DNA of 64,000 bases, taken from CAYPPG01 sp964412555. Its GTDB lineage: Bacteria; Hinthialibacterota; Hinthialibacteria; Hinthialibacterales; Hinthialibacteraceae. Positions 27,901 to 36,452 of this stretch are shown piece by piece. Positions within the stretch are counted from its first letter, which is position 1; the number at the start of each line of letters is the position of its first letter. The position numbers and the translations under genes were made by a program. The stretch covers positions 62,001 through 126,000 of the forward strand of contig CAYPPG010000003.1 of NCBI GenBank assembly GCA_964412555.1, in the 5' to 3' direction. The notes under the pieces were generated by a model. The model saw nothing but the letters and a program-made list of their open reading frames with translations. It had not been told where the DNA came from and ran no database searches.

Positions 27901-28743
27901 ATGAAAGAAAACAAATTTGTCGTACCAACATTCGGGGAAAAACAAACCAGGAAGAGAAATATACGTCTCGACTTGGAGTATGATGGTCAAAATTATTGCG
28001 GATGGCAATGGCAGCCAAATCAACACACTATCGAACATACGGTAAAAACCGCCGTCGAAACCATGCTGCAACATGAAATCACACTGTATTCGTCAGGGCG
28101 CACGGATGCCGGTGTTCATGCCGAACAGCATGTCGCCCACTTTTTTTCTTCTACACAGTATACTCCGATTCAATTCCTGAAAGGTCTGAATTCCCTTCTG
28201 CCGGACGATATTGCAATCTATCGTGTAATGGATATGCCTCTGGAATGGAACGCACGCCATGACGCGTTGGTTCGTGAATATCGTTACACATATTATAACC
28301 ATCTTGTCCCTACAGCGCTCCATCGACATCGAACCCTTTGGATTCGAGAACCATTGGAAGTACAAAAAATGCAAATTGCCGCCTCTTTCTTAGAAGGGAA
28401 ACATGATTTTTCCGCATTTCGCAACACTCATTGCGAGGCCGACAATCCCGTTCGTAAAATTCTAGAAGTATCGATCCGTGATGAATCCCCCTTCATTCAT
28501 CTTTTCGTCAAGGGTCATGCGTTCCTTCGGCATCAAGTGCGCACGTTTGCAGGTACTTTGCTGCAAGTTGGATTAGGAAGAATGACTCCCGAACAAGTAA
28601 GAAAAATACTTCACTCACGAGACCGTTCCAACGCTGGACCGACACTGGACGCACGTGGATTGACTTTAGTCGCTGTTCGATATGAAGGAGACGAAGAACG
28701 TTTTGCCGAATTCGAACGGCAAATCCAGCAACAACGAAAATAG
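27901..28743 (+). CDS. truA: tRNA pseudouridine(38-40) synthase TruA
   Basis: 280 residues. It converts uridine to pseudouridine at positions 38-40 of the tRNA anticodon arm. The catalytic Asp69 lies in the invariant SGRTDAGVHA, preceded by LEYDGQNYCGWQ and followed by FRNTHCEADNPVRKI and FLRHQVRTFAGTLL. The N-terminus carries about 20 extra residues before the usual family start; the ATG at 27901 was kept because no later start fits better. It is monocistronic and divergent from the large secreted protein gene; 27615-27900 is AT-rich with nothing else recognisable. Confidence 0.95.
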   Translation: MKENKFVVPTFGEKQTRKRNIRLDLEYDGQNYCGWQWQPNQHTIEHTVKTAVETMLQHEITLYSSGRTDAGVHAEQHVAHFFSSTQYTPIQFLKGLNSLLPDDIAIYRVMDMPLEWNARHDALVREYRYTYYNHLVPTALHRHRTLWIREPLEVQKMQIAASFLEGKHDFSAFRNTHCEADNPVRKILEVSIRDESPFIHLFVKGHAFLRHQVRTFAGTLLQVGLGRMTPEQVRKILHSRDRSNAGPTLDARGLTLVAVRYEGDEERFAEFERQIQQQRK

Positions 28744-28801
28744 ATATTCTGTTTTCATTCCAGGAATTTTAAGATATCTTTCTATATAGATGAAATACAG
28801 C

Positions 28802-28912
28802 TATCCTGATGGCTTTCCCAAAATGCCGCCGAGACAGCGGCGTTACATTTCTTGGTGTAACGCCGGTATCCTGCCGGCTTTTCCAAAAGGCCGCCGAGAC
28901 GGTGGCGTTACA
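28802..28912. repeat. 65-bp direct repeat with GCCGCCGAGACGGYGGCGTTACAT hairpin
   Basis: Two copies begin with TATCCTG at 28802 and 28867. Each contains GGCTTTYCCAAAAKGCCGCC and ends GGCGTTACAT. GCCGCC and GGYGGC can pair around GAGAC. The repeat follows truA and is far richer in GC than its surroundings. It is unrelated to the GGGTAACAAGG family but is followed immediately by a member of it. Confidence 0.75.
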
Positions 28913-28921
28913 TGTTTATCT

Positions 28922-28998
28922 TGGGTACCAAGGGTAAGCGAAGTCTACCCTTGCTGTATAGCAGTGCACCCCAGACGAACGCATTGCCTTAGCTACCC
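28922..28998. repeat. GGGTAACAAGGGC-family repeat
   Basis: Contains AGGGTAAGCGAAGTCTACCC, identical to the core of the 100-bp repeats at 3636 and 3736, then GCAGTGCACCCCAGACGAAC and a degraded CCTTAGCTACCC end. The remaining stretch to 29139 holds only the leader of the next gene. Confidence 0.75.
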
Positions 28999-29139
28999 AC
29001 TGCATCTTTCGGACTGGGCTGATGTATGTTAATCCTGACTACGATTACACTTTCTTGTGGTAAGGATATACTAGATAGAGTAAGAGAATCGATAGAAATG
29101 AACCGATCTCGGTTCCAATGTACTTGAAACGTGAAGACA

Positions 29140-29697
29140 ATGAAATCACAAACTGCCTTTACTTTAATCGAATTGTTGGTTGTCGTGGCCATTATCAGCA
29201 TTCTGGCGTCGATGGCGCTTCCTAATTACCAACATGCGCAAATCAAGGCAAAAGCCACAGCCGTCCTGGCTGAAATGCGCAGCCTTGCCACCGCAGTCGA
29301 AGCCTACCAAATGGATCACAACAAATATCCACTCGATGGAAACGATTATATGGATTTAAATGACAAGTATTTCGACCAGAAAACCATTCAGCACGTTTTG
29401 ACAACACCGACCGCATACATTTCAGAAATCCCGGAAGATCTTTTCCACACCAAAGAAACACATCAAGAAGACCCGCGTACCGCTCGATATTTCCAATCAA
29501 AACCGCCTTATCCCTATATTTATTTCACGAAAGATAATTTTTGGCTTCATCGGGGTGCCCCCCGTGCCTACCGTATTTTCAGTCTAGGGCCCGATCTCCG
29601 TTTCAATAATGACTCCAGCCGGGATGACGAATATTTAGTCTATGATGTCTCCAATGGGGTCATTTCCGAAGGAGATGTTCTTTTTAAAGGACCCTGA
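29140..29697 (+). CDS. GspG-like type II secretion/type IV pilus pseudopilin
   Basis: 185 residues from the ATG at 29140; a GTG at 29131 would add MKT. The prepilin leader and methylated N-terminus are textbook: FTLIELLVVVAIISILASMALP, cleaved before Phe with Glu at +5. The C-terminal domain ends with YRIFSLGPDLRF and LVYDVSNGVISEGDVLFKG, a pattern common in pseudopilins of Planctomycetes-like bacteria. It is a stand-alone gene; no secretion ATPase or secretin is in the window. It could be an accessory pseudopilin acting with a distant apparatus. Confidence 0.88.
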   Translation: MKSQTAFTLIELLVVVAIISILASMALPNYQHAQIKAKATAVLAEMRSLATAVEAYQMDHNKYPLDGNDYMDLNDKYFDQKTIQHVLTTPTAYISEIPEDLFHTKETHQEDPRTARYFQSKPPYPYIYFTKDNFWLHRGAPRAYRIFSLGPDLRFNNDSSRDDEYLVYDVSNGVISEGDVLFKGP

Positions 29698-29774
29698 TCG
29701 TATGTTTATGAGCTACTGAAAACAGACCGGAAAAGCGACAGCGCATCGAAGGTGAAGGTATGTATACTTCGGTA

Positions 29775-30065
29775 ATGACGACAGAAGACGTTCTTGCCCG
29801 GCTTAAAATTTTTAAGGAGAACCGCCAGGCGGAGTATGGTTTGATTTCTCTAGGCGTATTTGGATCCTTTGCGCGTGGGCAGGCGAATGAGGAAAGCGAC
29901 GTGGACGTTGTATTCGAAACCAGCGAACCGAACCTGTTCCGCACCTCCCGAATGAAGCAAGAACTTGAGAAAATCTTAGCGCGACATGTGGATGTGGTGC
30001 GTCTACGGGAACGAATGAATCCTCGTCTGAAAGAACGCATTCTCCGTGAGGCTTGTTATGTATGA
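29775..30065 (+). CDS. mntA: MntA-type antitoxin (minimal nucleotidyltransferase)
   Basis: 96 residues from the ATG at 29775; an in-frame ATG at 29760 is an alternative. The signature GS-X10-DXD is exact: Gly30-Ser31 followed by Asp42 and Asp44. In known type VII systems MntA transfers AMP to a Tyr of HepT and silences it. The gene overlaps hepT by 8 nt. Confidence 0.88.
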   Translation: MTTEDVLARLKIFKENRQAEYGLISLGVFGSFARGQANEESDVDVVFETSEPNLFRTSRMKQELEKILARHVDVVRLRERMNPRLKERILREACYV

Positions 30066-30441
30066 CCGGCCGGAATTTGTTGATAGATTGAAAGACGTGC
30101 TTGAAGCGCTAGAGCGGATTCCATACCGCTTTGAATCCATCAACTCGCCTGATGATTTTCTATCCGATGAGACTGGTCGGGAACATCTTGATAGCATTTG
30201 CATGATTCTCATGGCCGTAGGGGAATCCTTCCGGCATCTGGACGCGAAGACAAAAGGGGAATGGCTAGCCCGCTATCCGCAAATCCCTTGGAGCGATGTG
30301 ATTGGAGTACGCAATGTGATTGCACATGGTTACTTCGATATTGATGCCGAGCAAGTATTCACAATCTGCAAAGAAGATATTCATGAATTAATCAAGATTG
30401 TCCGTATTATGATAGAGGATATGGAAAATGGCTCTGAATAA
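30058..30441 (+). CDS. hepT: HepT-type HEPN ribonuclease toxin
   Basis: 127 residues from the ATG at 30058. The toxin motif RX4HXY is intact: Arg85, His90 and Tyr92 in RNVIAHGY. Tyr92 is the expected AMPylation target of MntA. The surrounding four-helix fold is predicted from amphipathic segments. As in other MNT-HEPN pairs the antitoxin comes first. The gene pair sits alone between a pseudopilin and a glycosidase gene, typical of a mobile module, though no mobility gene is adjacent. The gap 30442-30591 holds nothing recognisable. Confidence 0.9.
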   Translation: MYDRPEFVDRLKDVLEALERIPYRFESINSPDDFLSDETGREHLDSICMILMAVGESFRHLDAKTKGEWLARYPQIPWSDVIGVRNVIAHGYFDIDAEQVFTICKEDIHELIKIVRIMIEDMENGSE

Positions 30442-30591
30442 AAAAATTCTCCAAATACCTTAAGTCATCCAAAATCCGGAAGACAAAATCTTGGGCGAAA
30501 TGAGTATGGACAAATTGATGCCGCCGGAGATACCATAATTGTATAAACGGGTACCTGACGCCTTGTCCTTCCTACTCGTTATCCATCTAGT

Positions 30592-32259
30592 TCATGATCG
30601 AATAAACAAAATCCAATCCTCTTCGTTTGGGCAGTGAAAAATATCTCTTGACAATTCTGTCAATGAATTTTTTAGCCATGTTCCGTTTCGGGGATTGAAC
30701 CACTTGATCTCCAATGGTTTTCTCAATAGATCAGTTCGAATTTCAAGATTATCCCCTTTCGGCACATAAATGACGGCAAAATCATTGTCTATGCTTTTTG
30801 CCGCCGCCACAAACCGAGTCGGATCAGAAATTCCCGGTTGGTTGACCAGCAATTCCTGAGCGGGAATCAGTTTCCACCACTCGATGGATTGAAAAAATGA
30901 TTTCAAATATCCCATATGAGAGCTGCCCGGCAATTTCATGGCCTCATGCCATGGTTTCCCAATACCGGCTCCGCTATGTCGAAGCGCCGGCCCTTCCGTC
31001 AAATGCCATCCCCAAATTCCATGTGCACCATACGTGATTCCTGCCGGAGGCGTAATCAACAAACTCCAATACGCGGCACGGCGCACGGCGTGAGCATTAA
31101 AAGGTTGCTTTGAGTCATAAGCGATAATATCTTCATAATTCGGTTCGAGATTGATGACCGGAAGCGAAGGTTTATGTTTCCATTCTGAAGTTGGGGGACC
31201 TTCAAGAAGCCACCGAATGCGTGTTTCACTATCTCCATGACCACTCTGGTAGCCAATGAATGAATACCATGGCTCCATACGAAAATCTTCTCCCACCCAC
31301 TCATAATGGGATGGGTGCATGGTCACCAGTCGATTCGAGTGATTTCGGAATACTTTCCGTCCAATTCGTTTCCATGATTCCGATTTTTCCCCCATATATT
31401 TCCCGTCTCCCCCCAAAAACCAAACCACTTGATAAGCATCATATCGAGCCAGGAGATATTCAGCCAACACAATTTTCTGATCTTCGGGTAATTCATAGCC
31501 TGGATTGTCTTTTCCTGCAACAGCCCACAACATCACCGGTGCCGCTATCATGCCATGATCATTGATCGCTTCGAAGTAATGGTCCAAGCGTTGAAAAAAA
31601 TCAGGGCGAATTTGAATGAGAATATTTCCGGTAAATGCCGGCCGTCCTTCCGCGTTTCCCTCAGCCGCACGCCATTGCGTCGTTACGAATTGAATGACAT
31701 TGAATCCTTTTCGAGCACGATCGTCGAGAAAGGTATCCCAATTCTTCTTTTCGGCCATCAAAGGGCCGTTCCATACCGTATCCCCCAACCAGAAAAAAGG
31801 GACATCGTCATCATAAGTAAAATAACGGCGATTCTCAGATATCCGCAGTGCTCCATGCCGGTAAAGAGGATTGTCTCCTCCATAGGGAATACAGATCATT
31901 CTTCCTTTTTTATTATGAAGACCGGTATTGTCTTCTTTCGAGCAAATCGTTTCATATTCCCACTCTCCTGTTTGATCGGGTGAAAAACACGCTTTCCAGG
32001 TTTTCCCGCCGTCCCAAAATCCTTGGACTGTTCGTTTTGATTGATCGGGAGCGGTAAAACATACCTCCAACTGAACATCCCGCACCGGATCCCAATAATT
32101 TTGTGAACTCATGAAAATCATTTCAAAAACGGTCCATTGTTCAACAACCGGCGGTGATTTGCGGTCTTCTTCGGCAACTGCAGTTGGAGAAAACAATGAT
32201 AAAGGGGAAAAGCATGAGAGAATTGTACCCAGATAGAGAAGATAAAAATTTCTTTTCAT
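30592..32259 (-). CDS. Secreted apiosidase-like (DUF4038/GH140-type) glycosidase
   Basis: 555 residues with a signal peptide (residues 1-29, TAVAEE). Residues about 35-125 resemble DUF5060, a beta-sandwich (VFEMIFMSSQNYWDPV, FWDGGKTWKACF). The barrel of DUF4038 type follows (FFWLGDTVWNGPL, ARKGFNVIQFV, VVWFLGGDGKY, LPVINLEPNYEDI, YGAHGIWGW). A small C-terminal beta domain ends DWILFIRS. GH140 enzymes of this fold remove apiose from pectin; the substrate here is unknown. The gene starts 3 nt after the helicase stop, so it is co-transcribed with a DNA-repair gene, an unexpected pairing. Confidence 0.85.
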   Translation of the reverse strand: MKRNFYLLYLGTILSCFSPLSLFSPTAVAEEDRKSPPVVEQWTVFEMIFMSSQNYWDPVRDVQLEVCFTAPDQSKRTVQGFWDGGKTWKACFSPDQTGEWEYETICSKEDNTGLHNKKGRMICIPYGGDNPLYRHGALRISENRRYFTYDDDVPFFWLGDTVWNGPLMAEKKNWDTFLDDRARKGFNVIQFVTTQWRAAEGNAEGRPAFTGNILIQIRPDFFQRLDHYFEAINDHGMIAAPVMLWAVAGKDNPGYELPEDQKIVLAEYLLARYDAYQVVWFLGGDGKYMGEKSESWKRIGRKVFRNHSNRLVTMHPSHYEWVGEDFRMEPWYSFIGYQSGHGDSETRIRWLLEGPPTSEWKHKPSLPVINLEPNYEDIIAYDSKQPFNAHAVRRAAYWSLLITPPAGITYGAHGIWGWHLTEGPALRHSGAGIGKPWHEAMKLPGSSHMGYLKSFFQSIEWWKLIPAQELLVNQPGISDPTRFVAAAKSIDNDFAVIYVPKGDNLEIRTDLLRKPLEIKWFNPRNGTWLKNSLTELSRDIFHCPNEEDWILFIRS

Positions 32260-32262
32260 GGA

Positions 32263-34293
32263 TCACCTGCGAGATTGTTTTATATATTGTTCTTCTTCTG
32301 GTTCAGATGACTGCTTAATGACCTGCCGGTCATAAAAATTGGGGCTGTGACTGTATTGTTTACACAAGAGGTTTTCAGGAATCTCTTTTATAAACCGTGA
32401 AGGAATCCGCCGTGTTTTCCGCCCGTATTTATTCCGTTCTGTAACAAGGCTCATCGTAAGATGGCGCATCGCACGTGTAATCCCCACATAACAAAGTCGT
32501 CGTTCTTCATCGACATCGCTACCATTATTCAAAGATCGGGAATGCGGCAATAAATCTTCTTCCATCCCGCAAATGAATACAAAAGGAAATTCAAGACCTT
32601 TCGCGCTGTGCAATGTTGCCAACATTACAGCGTCGCTTCGATGTACTTTTTTTCCATTTTTTTGATACGTTTCATCGTACAATGAAAGCGAGTCCAAAAA
32701 ATCCGCCAAAGTTCCACCTTCTTGCTGCTCGGTAAAAGAAGAAGCGGCGGAAACCAATTCTTCCACCATTTCGATTTTCATTTGCGCCGTCACAGCATCA
32801 TCCATCGTACGTTCGATTTCTTCCCGATAGCCGGTTTTTTCGATTGTAAACCGAACCAAATCAGTAAGAGAAGCCTTCCGGCTCTCCTCACGCATGGCTC
32901 GAATCATTTTCACAAAGGAATGAATTCCATCCCGAGCCTGTTTACTGATACCGGATTCATCCTTTACATTCCTTAAAAATTCAAAAATACTCATTCTTTG
33001 CTCATGGGCTTCATCATGAAGGCGAACCACGGTTGTATCTCCGATTCCGCGGCGGGGATAATTCAAAATACGGAGCAAACTCAAATCATCATGAGGATTT
33101 TGCACCAGTTTCAAATAGGCAATAATGTCTTTGATTTCTTTCCGCTCAAAAAATTCATACCCACCGACAACCACATAAGGGATTTTGTTGACACGAAAAC
33201 AACTTTCGAGAGCGCGTGATTGGACATTACTACGATAAAGAACGGCAAAATCCGACCAATTCGCATTCGACCGCTCCTTGATCGTTTGTAGCCGCCATGC
33301 AATTGTTTTTGCTTCATCATTCTCGTCACGCGCCAAGAAGGCATCGATATTCTTTCCACGCCCTCGAGCAGTCCACAAACGTTTTTCCTGCCTTTTGGAA
33401 TTGTTATGGATCACGTGATAGGCCGCATCGAGAATCACTTGAGTTGACCGGTAATTCTGTTCCAATTTGATCACTTTCGCATCGGGATAGTCTTTTTCGA
33501 AATTCAAGATATTCCGGACTTCCGCTCCCCGCCAACCATAGATACTCTGATCGTCATCTCCGACCACGCAAATATTTCTTTTTGCGGTAGCCAGCAGTGT
33601 AATAAGACGATACTGGCCGTGGTTGGTATCCTGATATTCATCGACAAGAATATGCTGATACAAATCATGATAGAATTGCCGAACGTCGGAATGGTTTTCC
33701 AATAAACGAATCGGCAAAATGATCAAATCATCAAAATCCACCGCTTGAAATGCTCGCAATGCATTGTGATACCGCTCGTACATCTCCGGTAAAATATCAT
33801 CATATTTGTCGTTATACAACGTGAAATCCGGATTGCCATCGAGGCTTTTATTTTTGTGATCGCTAATGCGATACAAGATAATGCCGGCATCGAATTTATC
33901 CCGTTTCCGGGGATGTTCCCGAATCAACGTTCGGATGATCGACAGTTGATCCCCTTCTCCATAAATCGAAAAATTTTTCCGATACCCGAGATGAGTACAA
34001 TGCTTCCGTAAAATGCGTAATCCAAGGGAATGAAAAGTACACAATGTGATCTCTTTCGCCTTCGGACCGATTAATGCCATAACTCGTTGTCGCATTTCGC
34101 CCGCCGCCTTGTTTGTAAAAGTCACACCAAGAATATTGACAGGATTGACTTTGCCACGCTGAATTAAATTGGCGATACGGTAGGTAATCACCTTTGTTTT
34201 TCCACTACCGGCTCCGGCGAGTATGAGCAATGGACCTTCTTTATGAATAACCGCTTCGTATTGTTGGGGATTCAATTCTTTTTTCAGTTGCAC
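32263..34293 (-). CDS. UvrD/PcrA/Rep-family DNA helicase
   Basis: About 676 residues from a GTG at 34293, with GAGG 7 nt upstream. All superfamily 1A motifs are visible: Q motif LNPQQYEAV, motif I AGAGSGKT, II VDEYQDTNHGQY, III GDDDQSIYGWRGAE, IV QNYRST, V HSAKGLEFPFVF, and VI RRLCYVGITRA. It would unwind DNA 3' to 5' in repair or replication restart. It is slightly shorter than PcrA (about 720), mainly at the C-terminus, and may be closer to Rep. First gene of a two-gene operon with the GH140-like gene. Confidence 0.93.
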   Translation of the reverse strand: MQLKKELNPQQYEAVIHKEGPLLILAGAGSGKTKVITYRIANLIQRGKVNPVNILGVTFTNKAAGEMRQRVMALIGPKAKEITLCTFHSLGLRILRKHCTHLGYRKNFSIYGEGDQLSIIRTLIREHPRKRDKFDAGIILYRISDHKNKSLDGNPDFTLYNDKYDDILPEMYERYHNALRAFQAVDFDDLIILPIRLLENHSDVRQFYHDLYQHILVDEYQDTNHGQYRLITLLATAKRNICVVGDDDQSIYGWRGAEVRNILNFEKDYPDAKVIKLEQNYRSTQVILDAAYHVIHNNSKRQEKRLWTARGRGKNIDAFLARDENDEAKTIAWRLQTIKERSNANWSDFAVLYRSNVQSRALESCFRVNKIPYVVVGGYEFFERKEIKDIIAYLKLVQNPHDDLSLLRILNYPRRGIGDTTVVRLHDEAHEQRMSIFEFLRNVKDESGISKQARDGIHSFVKMIRAMREESRKASLTDLVRFTIEKTGYREEIERTMDDAVTAQMKIEMVEELVSAASSFTEQQEGGTLADFLDSLSLYDETYQKNGKKVHRSDAVMLATLHSAKGLEFPFVFICGMEEDLLPHSRSLNNGSDVDEERRLCYVGITRAMRHLTMSLVTERNKYGRKTRRIPSRFIKEIPENLLCKQYSHSPNFYDRQVIKQSSEPEEEQYIKQSRR

Positions 34294-34480
34294 AAACAAA
34301 CCTCAACCACAAAAGAAAATGTATGAAGACCTGGGATCGAAATGAGTTGGAGCAAGGATATTAACACGCTCAATTAGGAATTCAAGCCGATGAACACTTA
34401 CCGCTTTAGGAGAATGGCTTTTTACTTTATATTAACTGGAATTGAACAGATTCGTTTTCACAGTACTGAAAGCATAATCC

Positions 34481-35959
34481 ATGAAAAAAGAACCGTATAT
34501 TCTTTCAATCGATATTGGTACCTCGTCCGTCCGCAGCAAAGTCTTTGATGCAGAAGGAAACGAAGTTCCAAATTTCGGGATCCAAATTCCTTACAATATG
34601 ATTCGAACATCCGATGGCGGAGAATTCATTGATCTCGAACAAATCTACCAAACAATCATTCGATCCATTGATCAAGCAGCCGAAGACGCAAAACGAGCTG
34701 ACCTTGCCATATCCGCAATTGCCTGTTGCACCTTCTGGCATAACGTTGTCGGAATCGACAAAGAAGGAAAAGCACACACACCTCTCCTCAATTGGAGCGA
34801 TACACGACCGGAATCGATTCTCTCCGACTTGCAAAAGAAACTTGATCCTACTGCGTTTACCAACCGCACTGGTTGCCCGATGCATGCCAGCTACCTTCCT
34901 GCCAAGATCACCTGGCTCCATCAAGAAATCCCGGAAAGTGCAAAAAAGGTAGCCTGTTGGATATCCATAGGTGAATATTTATATTATAAAATATTTGGCC
35001 GGCGAGTTTGTTCCTACTCAATGGCATCAGCATCAGGTCTTTTAAACTCCGCTCTATGCGAATGGGATCAAATAACTCTTGATGCAATTCCCGCCGGTTT
35101 AGACCAATTATCCCATCTTTGCGATGCAAATGATGGATTGACGGAAATGCTACCTGCTTTCCAGGAAAGATGGCCAAGCCTAAAAGACGCGGTGTGGTAT
35201 CCTGCTCTCGGTGATGGAGCTTGCAGTAACATTGGAGCCGGTTGTTCCTCCCCCGGACGTTTTGCCGTTATGGTCGGAACATCCGGAGCCATGCGAGCCG
35301 TCCGACGCGGTCCTTTTCAATCTCCGCCATCCGGTCTTTGGTGCTATCGAATCGATGCAGCTCGTCCCATTCAAGGGGGAGCACTAAGTAATGGAGGTAA
35401 CCTATTCGACTGGATGATGAAATTTCTCAATCTTCCACCGGAAGAGGAACTCGAACGGGAACTGCTCGAATTACAACCGAACAAACACGGATTGACTTTT
35501 CTCCCCTTCTTTTCCGGACAACGCAGCCCCCGCTGGAATCCAAACAGTCGCGGAACGATTCACGGGCTTCGCTTGTCAACAAAACCGATTCACCTCGTAC
35601 AGGCAGGTCTGGAAGCTATTGCTTATCGTTTCAAACTGATACATGATTTGCTCAGCCCTCAATTCCCGGAAGACCACATCATTGTTGCAACCGGTGGCGG
35701 GCTTCTGCGCTCACCTGCTTGGATACAAATTATTGCCGACGTCCTTGGATTCCCAGTCCGCGTCTCGCATGTTACAGAAGCATCGTGTCGGGGGGCGGCA
35801 TTGATGGCACTCGAATCCCTTGGCGCTCTCAAAGATATCAGTCAGGCCAATCCCTTTTTTGGAGATGAATATCCCGTGCGAAAAGAATGTCATGAAATAT
35901 ACCGCTCCGCTCTTGAACGACATCTCGATCTCGAATTTTCTATGAGTAAAAAACAATAA
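34481..35959 (+). CDS. FGGY-family carbohydrate kinase (gluconokinase-like)
   Basis: 492 residues. The N-terminal phosphate-binding motif is LSIDIGTSSVRSKVFD, and the second domain carries VMVGTSGAMRAV, FFSGQRSPRWNP and ATGGGLLRSPAW, a typical FGGY set. The catalytic Asp is likely within LGDGACSNIGAG. LNWSDTRPE and HASYLPAKITWL resemble gluconate and xylulose kinases; the precise sugar cannot be read. The next gene begins 3 nt after its stop. Confidence 0.88.
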   Translation: MKKEPYILSIDIGTSSVRSKVFDAEGNEVPNFGIQIPYNMIRTSDGGEFIDLEQIYQTIIRSIDQAAEDAKRADLAISAIACCTFWHNVVGIDKEGKAHTPLLNWSDTRPESILSDLQKKLDPTAFTNRTGCPMHASYLPAKITWLHQEIPESAKKVACWISIGEYLYYKIFGRRVCSYSMASASGLLNSALCEWDQITLDAIPAGLDQLSHLCDANDGLTEMLPAFQERWPSLKDAVWYPALGDGACSNIGAGCSSPGRFAVMVGTSGAMRAVRRGPFQSPPSGLWCYRIDAARPIQGGALSNGGNLFDWMMKFLNLPPEEELERELLELQPNKHGLTFLPFFSGQRSPRWNPNSRGTIHGLRLSTKPIHLVQAGLEAIAYRFKLIHDLLSPQFPEDHIIVATGGGLLRSPAWIQIIADVLGFPVRVSHVTEASCRGAALMALESLGALKDISQANPFFGDEYPVRKECHEIYRSALERHLDLEFSMSKKQ

Positions 35960-35962
35960 ATC

Positions 35963-36403
35963 ATGAAACTTCCGATCCCTGGTATGCTTCACGGTCAACG
36001 TTCGTATGATCCCATCTCCAAAGAGCAGGAAAAGAAAATCAGAGAATGGTGGATTGTTCTTGGTGGGAATCCCGGTAAATTGGTCATCAATCGGAATCCT
36101 GGCACCAGATCCTATTTGGATGAATTGGAAGGCATTATTCACATCGGAAGCAATATCAATCCAGGAAAAGGTACATCACCAAACGCTTCCATGCGCTGGC
36201 GTGCGGCAGTTGCGCATGAACTCAGGCATTTGCAACGATATGAAAACAAGAAACAAGTGAAAAAGGCCGGTCCCCTTGATGAAGCCATTACTGATCTTGA
36301 AGCCTGTGCGTATCCACAATTGACACCTGCAATACGGGAAGAACTCACAGCAGATGCATTACAACGGCTTTACGAAGTTATTGAGGAGAAAAATAGCAAA
36401 TAG
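35963..36403 (+). CDS. Small HExxH putative zinc metalloprotease
   Basis: 146 residues, not assignable to a named family. AVAHELRHLQRYE contains a canonical HExxH, and LDEAITDLEACAY downstream could supply a third ligand Glu or Asp. The start MKLPIPGMLHGQRSYDP is preceded by the kinase stop 3 nt upstream, so the gene is co-transcribed with the sugar kinase. No signal peptide and no membrane segment. The compact size recalls zincin domains of phage and toxin-associated proteins. The role is unknown. Confidence 0.7.
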   Translation: MKLPIPGMLHGQRSYDPISKEQEKKIREWWIVLGGNPGKLVINRNPGTRSYLDELEGIIHIGSNINPGKGTSPNASMRWRAAVAHELRHLQRYENKKQVKKAGPLDEAITDLEACAYPQLTPAIREELTADALQRLYEVIEEKNSK

Positions 36404-36452
36404 TAGGATTCCAGAGAATGAGAATAAATAAAATCGCTACAACGATTGTTTT

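Noticed and set aside
28790..29032. Forward frame of 80 codons after truA
   Set aside because: It translates the 65-bp repeat and the adjoining GGGTAACAAGG-family repeat.
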